Positions 42,994 to 52,400 of a stretch of DNA of 64,000 nt are shown here, in pieces (within the stretch, counting starts at the first letter, position 1; every line of letters begins with the position of its first letter). The notes under the pieces are model-generated. The model saw only the letters and a list, made by a program, of their open reading frames with translations, did not search any database and was not told where the DNA came from. This DNA is from Candidatus Eisenbergiella stercoravium (GTDB lineage Bacteria > Bacillota > Clostridia > Lachnospirales > Lachnospiraceae), in assembly GCA_019113175.1 (NCBI GenBank), contig DXHY01000075.1, positions 1 through 64,000 of the forward strand, read 5' to 3'. Both the position numbers and the translations under genes were made by a program.

Positions 42994-43923
42994 ATGACTG
43001 TTGGAAAAAAACGAAAAAAAAGGAAGAGCAGTATGCGTCTGCTGAAAAAAAACTGGATATGCTATCTGTTTGTTCTTCCAATGTTGATCTATGTTCTGAT
43101 TTTCAGCTATCTGCCAATGTATGGTATTCAGCTGGCTTTTAAGGATTATCGTGTATCGGATGGTATCTGGGGAAGCGCATGGGTCGGACTGAAGCATTTT
43201 AAAACCTTTTTTGATTCTTATCAGTTTAAAGATCTGCTTTGGAATACGCTGTCTCTGAGTATTTATTCCCTGATCGCCGGATTCCCGATGCCGATTATCT
43301 TTGCGCTTTTTTTAAATTATATTACAGATGTGAAGCTGAAAAAAACGGCGCAGATGATTACCTATGCGCCGCATTTCATTTCGACAGTAGTATACTGCGG
43401 TATGATTCTGATTTTCCTGTCCAGTGATGGCGTTGTCAATCAGATTTTGATGCGTCTGGGAATGGACCCGGTAAACTTTCTCTCCAATCCGTCCAACTTC
43501 CGTCATATTTACGTGTGGTCCGGAGTGCTGCAGAATATTGGATGGGGATCGATAATGTATATTTCCGTGCTGACATCGGTAGGGCCGGAGCTGCATGAGG
43601 CCGCCACTGTGGATGGAGCGACAAGATTCCAGCGGCTTTGGTACATCGATGTGCCTTCGATTGTTCCGACGATGGTGATCATGCTGATCATGAGAGCGGG
43701 AGAGATCATGGATCTTGGCTTTGAAAAGGCGTTCCTGCTGCAGAATAGCATTAATCTGGATTATTCGGAGATTATTGCAACTTATGTATATAAAATCGGT
43801 ATACAGGGAGGGCAGTTCAGTTACTCCTCGGCAATAGGACTTTTTAATAATATCATTAATCTGATACTGCTGGTGGTTGTCAATAAGGTTGCCGGAAAGG
43901 TTTCCGATATCAGTCTGTGGTAA
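42994..43923 (+). CDS. ABC sugar permease (LplB/UgpA type)
   Basis: A 309-residue permease with six helices. The cytoplasmic EAA loop reads ELHEAATVDGATRFQRLWYI. The N-terminus is very basic (MTVGKKRKKRKS). I chose the ATG at 42994 because CAGGAG lies 6 nt upstream; the frame is open to 42853, inside the preceding gene. It pairs with the permease at 43936. No ATPase gene is present in the locus, as is usual for this importer type, which borrows a shared MsmX-like ATPase from elsewhere. Confidence 0.93.
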   Translation: MTVGKKRKKRKSSMRLLKKNWICYLFVLPMLIYVLIFSYLPMYGIQLAFKDYRVSDGIWGSAWVGLKHFKTFFDSYQFKDLLWNTLSLSIYSLIAGFPMPIIFALFLNYITDVKLKKTAQMITYAPHFISTVVYCGMILIFLSSDGVVNQILMRLGMDPVNFLSNPSNFRHIYVWSGVLQNIGWGSIMYISVLTSVGPELHEAATVDGATRFQRLWYIDVPSIVPTMVIMLIMRAGEIMDLGFEKAFLLQNSINLDYSEIIATYVYKIGIQGGQFSYSSAIGLFNNIINLILLVVVNKVAGKVSDISLW

Positions 43924-43935
43924 GGGGGAAATGCT

Positions 43936-44829
43936 GTGAAAAAATTAAAACGAATGGGGAAAAGGGATCTGATTTTTCTCGTGATTGTGCATGGGAGCGT
44001 TATTCTGCTGTCCGCGGTCATTCTGTATGCGCTGTGGTTTGTGGTAATTGCGTCCATAAGCGATCCGAATCTGGTGGCGTCCGGGGAAGTTCTGTTCCTG
44101 CCCCGGGGAATTACCTGGGAGGGATATAAATATATTTTAAGGGATAAACGGATATGGACAGGATATTTTAATACGATCCGCTACGCCGGAGTTGGAACGA
44201 TATTCGCTCTTTTTATCACCATTCCGGCAGGATATGCGCTGTCCCGGCAGGATATGGTGGGACGGAGTCTGATTATGAAGCTGCTGCTTTTTACAAAATA
44301 CTTTTCCGGTGGTCTCATTCCTACCTATCTGGTCGTAAAAGGGCTGCATCTTGTGGATACGCCTTATGTGCTGATGATTCTGGGATCCTTTTCCGTGTTT
44401 AACCTGATTCTGTGCCGTACCTTTTTCATCAACACCATGCCGATGGAGCTTCAGGAAGCGGCTGAAATTGACGGCTGCAATATCTTTCAGTATTTTATCC
44501 AGATTGTTATTCCGCTTTCTAAAGCGATTATTGCCATTATGGCCCTGTACTATGCGGTTGGCCACTGGAATTCATTTTTCAATGGCCTGATTTATGTGAC
44601 GGATAACAGACTGTATCCTCTGCAGGTAATTCTCCGGGACATTCTGATCAGCGGACAGTCCGTCGATCCTACGACTACAGATCCGGATGCGCTGGAAATG
44701 ATGAAGCAGATTGCCCGGACAATCAAATATGGCGTTATCATTGTATCCTCTCTTCCGGTGCTTGTGATGTATCCCTTTGTACAGAAATATTTTGTCAGGG
44801 GAGTCATGATCGGTTCTGTGAAAGGCTGA
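43936..44829 (+). CDS. ABC sugar permease (LplC/UgpE type)
   Basis: A 297-residue permease with six helices and the EAA loop ELQEAAEIDGCNIFQYFIQIV. Translation starts at a GTG (43936) with a GGGGGAA site. The gap from the previous gene is 12 bp. With the permease at 42994 it forms the channel heterodimer of the importer. Confidence 0.93.
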   Translation: MKKLKRMGKRDLIFLVIVHGSVILLSAVILYALWFVVIASISDPNLVASGEVLFLPRGITWEGYKYILRDKRIWTGYFNTIRYAGVGTIFALFITIPAGYALSRQDMVGRSLIMKLLLFTKYFSGGLIPTYLVVKGLHLVDTPYVLMILGSFSVFNLILCRTFFINTMPMELQEAAEIDGCNIFQYFIQIVIPLSKAIIAIMALYYAVGHWNSFFNGLIYVTDNRLYPLQVILRDILISGQSVDPTTTDPDALEMMKQIARTIKYGVIIVSSLPVLVMYPFVQKYFVRGVMIGSVKG

Positions 44830-44899
44830 ATGAAATTAGAGAACAGAATAGGGCACGGAATGGGGACGAGTAGCATGGCATGAAATGAAAGGATGAAAA

Positions 44900-46255
44900 A
44901 TGCAAAAAAATATATTGATCATATATACGGATCAGTTTCGCAGAGATGTGCCTGGCTGTTATGGAGGCCGCGAAGTGGAAACTCCCAATATTGATGCGCT
45001 GGGTGAACAGGGAATTATTTTCGAAAGGTTTTATACCTCGAGTGCGGTATGTACGCCGTCCAGAGGATGCTTTATGACGGGAAGATATCCGCACAGAAAC
45101 GGGGCGTACAGAAATGGCGTTCCGGTTGGAATGACGGAACATGGATTTGCTGAAGCTTTTGCCCAGGCCGGTTATCATACGGGCTATATTGGAAAGTGGC
45201 ATTTGGCCGACCACAAAGAGAGAGGAGAGGCTCTGGGAGAATATAACCCGCTTGGATTTGAAGAATGGAAGGATCCTGTGGAGTTTGGCCATTGCAAATC
45301 CGTATCCAGAGAAAATGGGATGGCAAAACCCTGCAGGCATGTAGGAAATGAAAAAACCTACACGACAGACTGGCTGACAGATGAGACTATTCGTTTCCTG
45401 CAGGGCAGGGTGGATAAGAAATCCTCCTTTCTGTTTATGGTAAGTATTCCTGACCCGCATCAGCCTTTTGAAGTGAGACGCCCATATGATACCATGTTCG
45501 ATCCGTTGAAAATGGAAATCCCGGAAAGCTTTTATGAAAAGGAAATTCCTGACTGGGCAGACCGGGATACATGGGGAAGACAGCATTATTTTCCTCAGGG
45601 ACTGTTTGAGAGGGAAGGACATTTTCGAAGGCTGAAGGCACAGTATCTCGGAGAGATAAAGTGCATCGATGACAATGTCGGAAGAATCACGGCATATCTG
45701 AAAGAAAGCGGCCTGTGGGAGAATACCATTGTTATTTTCACGACGGATCACGGAGAATATCTGGGTGAGCACGGTCTCATGGAAAAAAATAATCTGTATG
45801 AGAGTGTCTATCATATTCCTCTGCTGATGTCAATGCCAGGGGCTGGTTTCGTTCATCAGCGCTGCAAAACCTGGCTGAATGTGGTTGACTTCGGTAAGAC
45901 TTTGGCGGGTTTTGCAAATGTTGATTATCCGTTCGATACGGACGGAGAGGACCGTTCCGGGCAGATTCTCAGAAACGAAACGGGGGTGGAAGAACTTTAT
46001 ATTCATCCATATGATGTACCAAAGGCAGGGATTCTGACGCCGGAATATGAATTGGCATATGTGGGAAGGGGGCATTGCGGAGAAGTATTTCACGATCATG
46101 TATTGTTTGACTGCAGAAGGGATGTGTATCAGATGCATAATCTGTTCGGACGCCCTGAGTATCGTGAAATTCAGGAACAGCTGACGGAAAAGATCCGCAG
46201 ACATCACAGAAAACTGGGAACTCCCCAGCAATTTTTGCCGAAAGAGGTCCGGTAA
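44900..46255 (+). CDS. Sulfatase (type I, Cys-type), second
   Basis: A 451-residue sulfatase of standard form: N-terminal IIYTDQFRRD with metal-binding Asp11, formylglycine motif C51-T-P-S-R in SSAVCTPSRGCFMTGRYPHR, GKWHLAD, and TTDHGEYLGEHGLMEK. No signal peptide. It has a canonical CTPSR motif, unlike the first sulfatase, so the two may act on different sulfate positions. Last gene of the importer operon, 70 bp after the second permease. Confidence 0.94.
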   Translation: MQKNILIIYTDQFRRDVPGCYGGREVETPNIDALGEQGIIFERFYTSSAVCTPSRGCFMTGRYPHRNGAYRNGVPVGMTEHGFAEAFAQAGYHTGYIGKWHLADHKERGEALGEYNPLGFEEWKDPVEFGHCKSVSRENGMAKPCRHVGNEKTYTTDWLTDETIRFLQGRVDKKSSFLFMVSIPDPHQPFEVRRPYDTMFDPLKMEIPESFYEKEIPDWADRDTWGRQHYFPQGLFEREGHFRRLKAQYLGEIKCIDDNVGRITAYLKESGLWENTIVIFTTDHGEYLGEHGLMEKNNLYESVYHIPLLMSMPGAGFVHQRCKTWLNVVDFGKTLAGFANVDYPFDTDGEDRSGQILRNETGVEELYIHPYDVPKAGILTPEYELAYVGRGHCGEVFHDHVLFDCRRDVYQMHNLFGRPEYREIQEQLTEKIRRHHRKLGTPQQFLPKEVR

Positions 46256-46291
46256 AACAGGAATATTCTGGAAACCACAGGGCAAAGCAGA

Positions 46292-46325
46292 AAAAGCGGC
46301 AGGTGAAAACGCACTTGCCGCTTTT
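46292..46325. terminator. Bidirectional terminator between sulfatase and SGNH genes
   Basis: AAAAGCGGCAGGTG pairs with CACTTGCCGCTTTT (14 bp, one G-U) around AAAACG. Confidence 0.85.
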
Positions 46326-46329
46326 GCAG

Positions 46330-47574
46330 TTAATCTCTGATCAGGAAAATCTTCTCCGCAAATCTCCGGGCGATCCGTTCCCTTCCCGCCTCATTCAGAT
46401 GATAACCGTCCGTCAGGCATTCTTCTGCCTGATTTTCTGTTACGGAGCCATAATAATTATCCAGAATGCTGACTCCGTTCGCCATGGCTACATCGATTTC
46501 ATGGAGGATATAGTCCGGAAGGGTGCCGTTTCCCAGATCCTCCGTATCCGCATTGATCAGATTTCCGTTCTCATCGGTGTACTGCCCGTAGGAAGGGGAG
46601 AGGACTACGATGCGGATATAGGGATAGGTCTGCTTGATCAGGCCGATGGAGGCGTTAAGCGCTCCGTTCCAGGTGAGCAGATTGATATCGTTGTTTTCAT
46701 CCATCACCGGGCGGTCGTCCTTATAATCGCTCAGATCATACATGATGACGATCATGTCCACGGTGGAAAAATCCACGCTTTTTAGCGTATTAAGCGCTTC
46801 CCGAGTCCCTTCGGTATCCTCTACCAGGCCGGCGGCATGCTCCATCAGCGTGAAATCCCCGCCGCACAGGGAAGCTGTGACCAGATACAGGCTCAGAGCG
46901 TCCTGCGGATAGCTGTCGGAATACTCCTGATACTTCATGGAAAGGTAGGAATCCGGAAACGCACAGTTATAAACAACAGCATCACATTTCTGTGCGATCA
47001 TTTCAGCCAGTCCGGTGCTTCCACGCTCATCGGAAAAAGGGGCGTTCCCCAGCGTGACGATGGTGGTGATTCCGTCGTCCTCGTGTCCTTCCAGAAGGCT
47101 GGCATCCATGGGCTGGATATAATCCTGAGGTTCCGTATCGAACTCGGAAGTATCCGCGTTCGGATCATAACCGGAATCCTCGCCGATGTTCCAGATGATC
47201 AGCCGTATGACAGCGCTCAGGAACATCAGCAGAATCACCGCCAGAATCGCCAGATGAATATAATCCGAGCGAGTCATGCGCCGCCGCTTTCTGCCGCGTG
47301 AGGAAGAACGTGAAGCGGAGCCGGCGGATTTCCTTACGCCTTTCTTTCTGCGTCGGTTTCCTCTGCCGGACGATCCTGTTTTGCCGGATGTCCCTGTCCT
47401 CCGGTCCGTGGAGCCGGACCGCGAACCGGCGCCGCCCTGCTTTCCGGACTGCTGGGTATTTTCTTCCTCTAAAAAAAGATCCTCCTCCAGAAGCTCTTCT
47501 TCTGAAAACAGGAGATCATCGCCGGAGGATATGGCTTCTTCCGGCTCCCGGGACTGTCTGATATCGTCTGTCAT
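46330..47574 (-). CDS. Membrane-anchored SGNH/GDSL hydrolase-like protein
   Basis: A 414-residue protein in three parts. Residues 1-100 are cytoplasmic: an acidic stretch followed by a Gly/Ser/Arg-rich basic stretch. One helix follows (about 105-127), then an extracytoplasmic SGNH domain with VTLGNAPFSDERG at block I and DGYHLNEAGRERIA at block V (Asp and His). The block-I Ser is not in the usual GDSL form, so catalysis is uncertain. SGNH proteins of this build deacetylate or acetylate envelope polymers. Start: ATG 47574, or TTG 47583, which has a better-placed GGAG. Confidence 0.72.
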   Translation of the reverse strand: MTDDIRQSREPEEAISSGDDLLFSEEELLEEDLFLEEENTQQSGKQGGAGSRSGSTDRRTGTSGKTGSSGRGNRRRKKGVRKSAGSASRSSSRGRKRRRMTRSDYIHLAILAVILLMFLSAVIRLIIWNIGEDSGYDPNADTSEFDTEPQDYIQPMDASLLEGHEDDGITTIVTLGNAPFSDERGSTGLAEMIAQKCDAVVYNCAFPDSYLSMKYQEYSDSYPQDALSLYLVTASLCGGDFTLMEHAAGLVEDTEGTREALNTLKSVDFSTVDMIVIMYDLSDYKDDRPVMDENNDINLLTWNGALNASIGLIKQTYPYIRIVVLSPSYGQYTDENGNLINADTEDLGNGTLPDYILHEIDVAMANGVSILDNYYGSVTENQAEECLTDGYHLNEAGRERIARRFAEKIFLIRD

Positions 47575-47719
47575 ATGATTCAATCTCTTTTCTCCATTCC
47601 TTTTTGATGAAAAGCAGGCCGTATGAGACCGGAGCTGCATTGTGAAATATCTGCTTCCTATATTACCATTTCTTCCCCCGGCCTGTCCACGAAGTAACAG
47701 ATTTTTCATATTTTTATAA

Positions 47720-47938
47720 GAAATACAGTTACAGTTCACTCCGCGCCATTCGCAAAGCCGCGCTCCGCGCTCTCCGCTGCTTCGCAGCTACGAGAAATCG
47801 CCTTTGGCGATTTCTTGCTCATAAACGGGCGCGGCACGGTAGGGCGAGTGCCCTTCGTCCGCTCAGGATCAGTCATCTGTTCGTGCAAGCACGACATCTG
47901 ACTGGTTCTGACGGACGAGTGAACTGTAACGAAATACA
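47720..47938. mobile_element. Small inverted-repeat element (MITE-like) with 8-bp target duplication
   Basis: Terminal inverted repeats GTTACAGTTCACTC (47728-47741) and GAGTGAACTGTAAC (47917-47930) are perfect over 14 bp. Both ends are flanked directly by GAAATACA (47720-47727 and 47931-47938). The 203-bp interior has hairpins such as GAAATCGCC-TTT-GGCGATTTC and no gene. This is the structure of a non-autonomous transposable element. A related element lies at 56843-57036. Confidence 0.75.
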
Positions 47939-48005
47939 GGTTCCGGAATTATTTGAAAAGAACAGGGTTCTGTGTTATGGTGTATGGGACCGAAGCCGGT
48001 CGGAA

Positions 48006-48401
48006 ATGAGAGGAAAAACCGTGGAGAAAAAGAAAAATGAAGGTAGAAAAGAACTCAGGCTGAGGGATATCCTGATTCTGCAGGCTGTGATCGTTATTTA
48101 TACCCTTTCCAGTGTGATGGCGAAACTGGCGAGCGGGGAGGAGCCGTTTTCCGCTCCGTTTCTGCTGTTTTATCTGGCCGAGCTCATGATCCTCGGCATT
48201 TATGCTGTTCTCTGGCAGCAGATGATTAAGAAATTCGAGCTGTCCGTAGCCTATACCAACCGGGCGATGGCACTTTTGTGGTCCATGCTCTGGGCGGTGG
48301 TCCTGTTTCATGACCGGGTGTCTGTGAAAAACATTATCGGCGTGGCGCTTGTGATTGCGGGAACGCTGATAGTCAACGGCGGAAAGGAGGAGATGCAGTG
48401 A
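48006..48401 (+). CDS. EamA/SMR-type 4-TM membrane protein, subunit 1
   Basis: A 131-residue protein with four helices in the half-size EamA/EmrE layout (LQAVIVIYTLSSVMAKL, FLLFYLAELMILGIYAVLWQ, AYTNRAMALLWSMLWAVVLF, NIIGVALVIAGTLIV). Half-size pairs of this kind form heterodimers; ArnE/ArnF, which flip an undecaprenyl-linked sugar, are a known example. Start could be ATG 48006 or GTG 48021, the latter with a better AGAGGA site. Its stop overlaps the next start (TGATG). Confidence 0.75.
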   Translation: MRGKTVEKKKNEGRKELRLRDILILQAVIVIYTLSSVMAKLASGEEPFSAPFLLFYLAELMILGIYAVLWQQMIKKFELSVAYTNRAMALLWSMLWAVVLFHDRVSVKNIIGVALVIAGTLIVNGGKEEMQ

Positions 48402-48763
48402 TGGCGGAAACGATTTTGGGTGAAAATAATCTTCTCTATTACTCTTTCCTGCTCGCCGGAGTCCTGGCAGCATCCTTTTCACAGGTGCTTCTGAAAAAAG
48501 GCGCGATGCGTACCTGGCCTTCCTTCATCCGGGAATATCTGAATCCCTGGGTCATGGGCGGTTACTTCCTGCTTCTGTGCTCCACCGCGCTGAATATCTG
48601 CGGGCTGAGGGGCCTGTCCTTCCTGAACGGCCCCGTGATGGAATCCTTCGGATATGTATTCGTCCTTTTTCTCAGCCGTCTGTTTTTCAGAGAGCCGATT
48701 ACGAAACGGAAACTTGCAGGTGTGGGCTGTATTCTGGCCGGGATGCTGATTTATTATCTGTAA
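48401..48763 (+). CDS. EamA/SMR-type 4-TM membrane protein, subunit 2
   Basis: A 120-residue protein with four helices and the typical ending KRKLAGVGCILAGMLIYYL. It begins on the last base of the previous stop codon with an AAAGGAGG site upstream, so the two are translated together and probably work as a heterodimer. Substrate unknown; lipid-linked sugar flipping is plausible given the surface-polysaccharide neighbours. Its 3' end overlaps the convergent zinc-ribbon gene by about 65 bp. Confidence 0.78.
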   Translation: MAETILGENNLLYYSFLLAGVLAASFSQVLLKKGAMRTWPSFIREYLNPWVMGGYFLLLCSTALNICGLRGLSFLNGPVMESFGYVFVLFLSRLFFREPITKRKLAGVGCILAGMLIYYL

Positions 48764-49025
48764 CGGAAGCCGGACGGGCGGGATCGGACGACTGAAACCA
48801 TTGTCTGCCGTTTCGTCTGCGGTATTCCACAGAAAGTTCGCGCAGATTTTTTTCATCGGCGCATTTTTCCTTCAATGCGTGGCGCTCCTCACGGGTCAGA
48901 TTGACGTATTTTATATAGGAAATATTCAGCTCTGAAAGCTTACCGCTGCAGGCAGGGCAATAGAGCTTGTGTCCGTTAAGAATATGAATGCGCCGACAGT
49001 ATTTGCAGTAATGAATGTACATCAT
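48699..49025 (-). CDS. Small zinc-ribbon protein
   Basis: A 108-residue protein with two Cys-x-x-Cys knuckles, YCKYCRRI and YCPACSGK, spaced as in a zinc ribbon, followed by a charged helical region (LTREERHALKEKCADEKNLR). The C-terminal third is antisense to the end of the EamA gene. Function unknown. The start (ATG 49025 or 49022) follows GGAGAGGAAG and one of the three-hairpin 5'UTR elements. Confidence 0.7.
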   Translation of the reverse strand: MMYIHYCKYCRRIHILNGHKLYCPACSGKLSELNISYIKYVNLTREERHALKEKCADEKNLRELSVEYRRRNGRQWFQSSDPARPASVTDNKSASRPEYSPHLQVSVS

Positions 49026-49114
49026 AACTTCCTCTCCTTTCGCCGCCGAAGGCGGCATAAAATCGTTAAAGAATGGCTTCTGCCATTCTTCGGCACGAAC
49101 CTTCAGGTTCGTGC
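49026..49114 (-). promoter_or_regulatory. Three-hairpin 5'UTR element, copy 2
   Basis: Towards the zinc-ribbon start codon: GCACGAACC/GGTTCGTGC (49114-49093), AAGAATGGC/GCCATTCTT (49090-49069), GCCGCC/GGCGGC (49056-49042), ribosome binding site, ATG. Compared with copy 1 the middle stem changes AACGGC/GCCGTT to AATGGC/GCCATT, so both strands of the stem change together. Confidence 0.75.
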
Positions 49115-49288
49115 TGCGTTCTTTTTTTCTTATTCTGGCACATCCCTTCTTCTCCGGCAAGAAAAAGAGTTCGACAAAAAGGGACAGGGCAGGCGTCGGT
49201 TTGGGCGGTTTATGTGGTCTGCCGGCGGATTTCGGATATCTTAAGAGAAGATTAAGAAAGGAAAAAGGTGAAACAGGGAAAAGTGCGG

Positions 49289-49318
49289 TTGAAGAAGGAA
49301 AGCGTCCTGTGCTATACT
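49289..49318 (+). promoter_or_regulatory. Promoter of the GH25 muramidase gene
   Basis: TTGAAG, 18 bp, TATACT, about 90 bp upstream of the start codon. Confidence 0.55.
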
Positions 49319-49409
49319 GTCCGTACATTATGAAGAAAAAACGTTGTTGGAAGCGGAAAATGAAAGAGATATCAGATATATGACTGAGAAGGAACGGGAG
49401 CAGGAGAAA

Positions 49410-52400
49410 ATGTCGAAAGATACCGATGATTTACAGCGTGCCTTTGAAGAGGGATGGGAAATCAGTGAGGATGATTTCGAGGAGACGCAGGATTTGACGA
49501 AAACTGCTGCATGCCTTTCTGATAAGGTGTCCTTTTCGGAAGAAGGAGAATATGAAGAGAAGCCGGTCGATCAGGGGGCAAAAGAGGAAAAGCTCCGGAG
49601 CGAAAGCAGAAGCCATGTAGATCGCGCGGCCGGGAAGATGGATTGGGACAGCGATGTACGGAAGGGCAGTGCAGCACAGAAGGGCAGTGCAGCACAGAAG
49701 GGCAGTGCTGCACGGAAGAGCAGTGCAGCACAGAAGGGCAGTGCAGCACGGAAGAGCAGTGCAGCGGGAAAACGCAGCGCATCGCAGAATAGCAATGCGG
49801 CGGGAAAACACAGCACATTGCAGAATAGCAGTGCGGCGCACAGGAACAGCATACACGGGACGGATCCGCAGAAAAAAAAGTCACCCGGAAACCGAAAGGC
49901 TGATTCCGGCAGACGGGACCGGCGGACCGAACATGTTCTCCGCGGGCATACAGCAGACAGACCGAGGAAAAAGAATAGAAGACAGGAAAACGGATTTTTG
50001 GCATTTTTAAAGGGACTATCTGCCATGGACAGGGTGATTGGCCTGACAGGGGCGGCAGTCTGTCTGTTTGCAGTATTCACGTTTAGCTTCGTCCTGGCCG
50101 CGAGGGCACAGGAACGGCAGGTAGCGTCGTTTGCCTCCGTCGGTGAACAGCTTTCCCGGATATCGGTGGCGGATGAGAGCACCTTTCTTGCTGTAGCTGA
50201 CAGCGTGATCGCAAGACAGCAGGCTGCAGAATATGTGGAAACTGAGTATGAGGAGAAGGATGAAGCTTCCGAGATTCAGGTTGGATTGAATATGACCTCT
50301 GTGGAAAAGGATCTGAAAATCAAGTTTGTCAACCGTGAAACGGGAAAACTGATCCCTTACGTAGCTTTTGAGGTGAAGATCACCGGCCCGGACAAATCAT
50401 ATGAAAAGACGGATGACGATGAGGATGGAATCATCTATCTGACAGGAATCGCCGGAGGAAGCTATACGGTGGAGGTGACCGGTCCGGAGGGGCTGGAAGA
50501 ATATGTTCTGCCAAAGGGAGCACAGAGCGTAACCGTTAAGAGTCAGATTGCGTATGAGAAAATCGATGTGGCAGATGAGATCAAGAGTGAATCCGAGGTA
50601 AATGCGGCAGCAGAGGATACGGAGATTAAGACGCAGGTGGAATCTGTGCTGCAGGATACGGTCGAATGGGTGGAATCCACCCGGACGCCTATTGGAGACG
50701 AAGGCAGTCTGTACATTGAGGTAAAAAAGGAAGATATTCCTGATCCATCCCAGACGGCAGCGCTGTCCTTTGCTTTATTTGCGGGAGTCAGGGAGGATGG
50801 AAGGCTTCTGAAGACATCGGCAGCAGAAACTTCGGAGCTTCAGACGTTGACAGAAGCTCCGCCAACAGAAACAGAAACACAGACAACGGAGAATACGTCA
50901 CCACCGGAAGAAACGCCGGATCCGCCGACGGAGACCGATACGCAGGCTCCTTCTGTGCCGGAGACTGTGACGGTTACAGGCGTTTCCGCCAGCCCGTCCA
51001 GCCTGAACGGAAAGGTTGGAGAAAGCGGGAACATCAGTGTGACGGTAAGTCCCGACAACGCGTCGAATAAGGGCGTAAGCTTTTCTTCTGATAATGCAGG
51101 CGTGGCAGAGGTGGACAGCAGCGGTCATGTTTCCTTTAAGGGAGCAGGAAGCGCTGCCATCACGGTGAAAACAAATGACGGCGGTTATACCGCTTCCGTA
51201 TCCGTGAACGTTTCCGCAGCGGAGAAAAAAGTGGACAGTGTTTCCATCTCCGGAGATTCCATAGTGACGGTGGGCAGCAGCATCAGCCTCAGCGCTTCCG
51301 TAAGCCCTTCGGATGCCACTTACAGCGGTATTTCCTGGTCCTCCTCCAATACCGGAATTGCGACGGTGGATAATGGAAAGGTGACAGGCGTGGCGGCTGG
51401 CAAAGTGACCATTACCGCTGAGGCGGGTGGCGTGAAGGCAACGAAGGAAATCGAGGTGAAGGCGGCGGAGGTGACTCTTACCGGCATCAAAATTACCGGC
51501 TTTGCCAGCGCCAAAAAGGGAGAGACCGTCCAGCTTTCCATTACGGCGGAACCTTCCGGAGCGGACGCTTCGGTAACCTGGTCCTCCTCCAATGCGGATA
51601 TCGCAAGCGTAGACGGAAACGGAAAGGTGACCTGCAGTGCGGTGGGAAGTACGACCATCACCGCGGTTTCCAGGAAGAACACGAATATCAAAGATTCCAT
51701 TACCTTTACGGTGACCTCTGATGAGTCCAATTCCGTGACGCTGAATGAGATGAAGATCACGGCGGGACAGACGAAGGCGGCTGATGTGAAGATCACGGGG
51801 AACGTTTCCTCCAGCAGCTTTTCCATCGCCAATACGAAGTACGCCACGGTGGATGGAAATGGAAATATTAAAGCCATTCGTGCCGGAAGCACGGAGCTTA
51901 CGGTGAAGGTGGATTTTTCTGACGGCAGCACGCAGACAAAGACGGCAAAGCTGACTATAGAGGCGGCTGAAGTAAAGGGAATCACCCTGGATCAGACGAA
52001 GGTGACGCTGAAGGTGGGAGAGAGCCTGAAGCTTAATCCGACGATCGACACAACCGGTTATACAGGATGCCTTTGGTATACCTCTGACTCCTCTGTTGTG
52101 ACCGTGACGGAGCACGGAAATGGAACCATCACGGCAGCGAAGGCGGGTAAGGTGACGATTACGGCATGCAGCTCCGAGGATACCTCCAAAAAGGCGACCT
52201 GCGAGGTGACGGTGACGGGCGGAAAGGCCGAGGAAGACACCAAAACCCTTCTGAAAGATAAGGACGGCAGGCAGCTTTATATCTTAAAAGACGGAAAATA
52301 TGTGGAAGCGGTCGTCGCCGACTATTTTAAATATGACGTGTTCTACCGGCTGAACGATAATGTGGAATACAAATATACCGGATGGCAGACCATAGATGGA

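Noticed and set aside
49662-49850. Tandem repeat as a CRISPR array
   Set aside because: Units are 18 bp with no spacers and code for a continuous peptide repeat.
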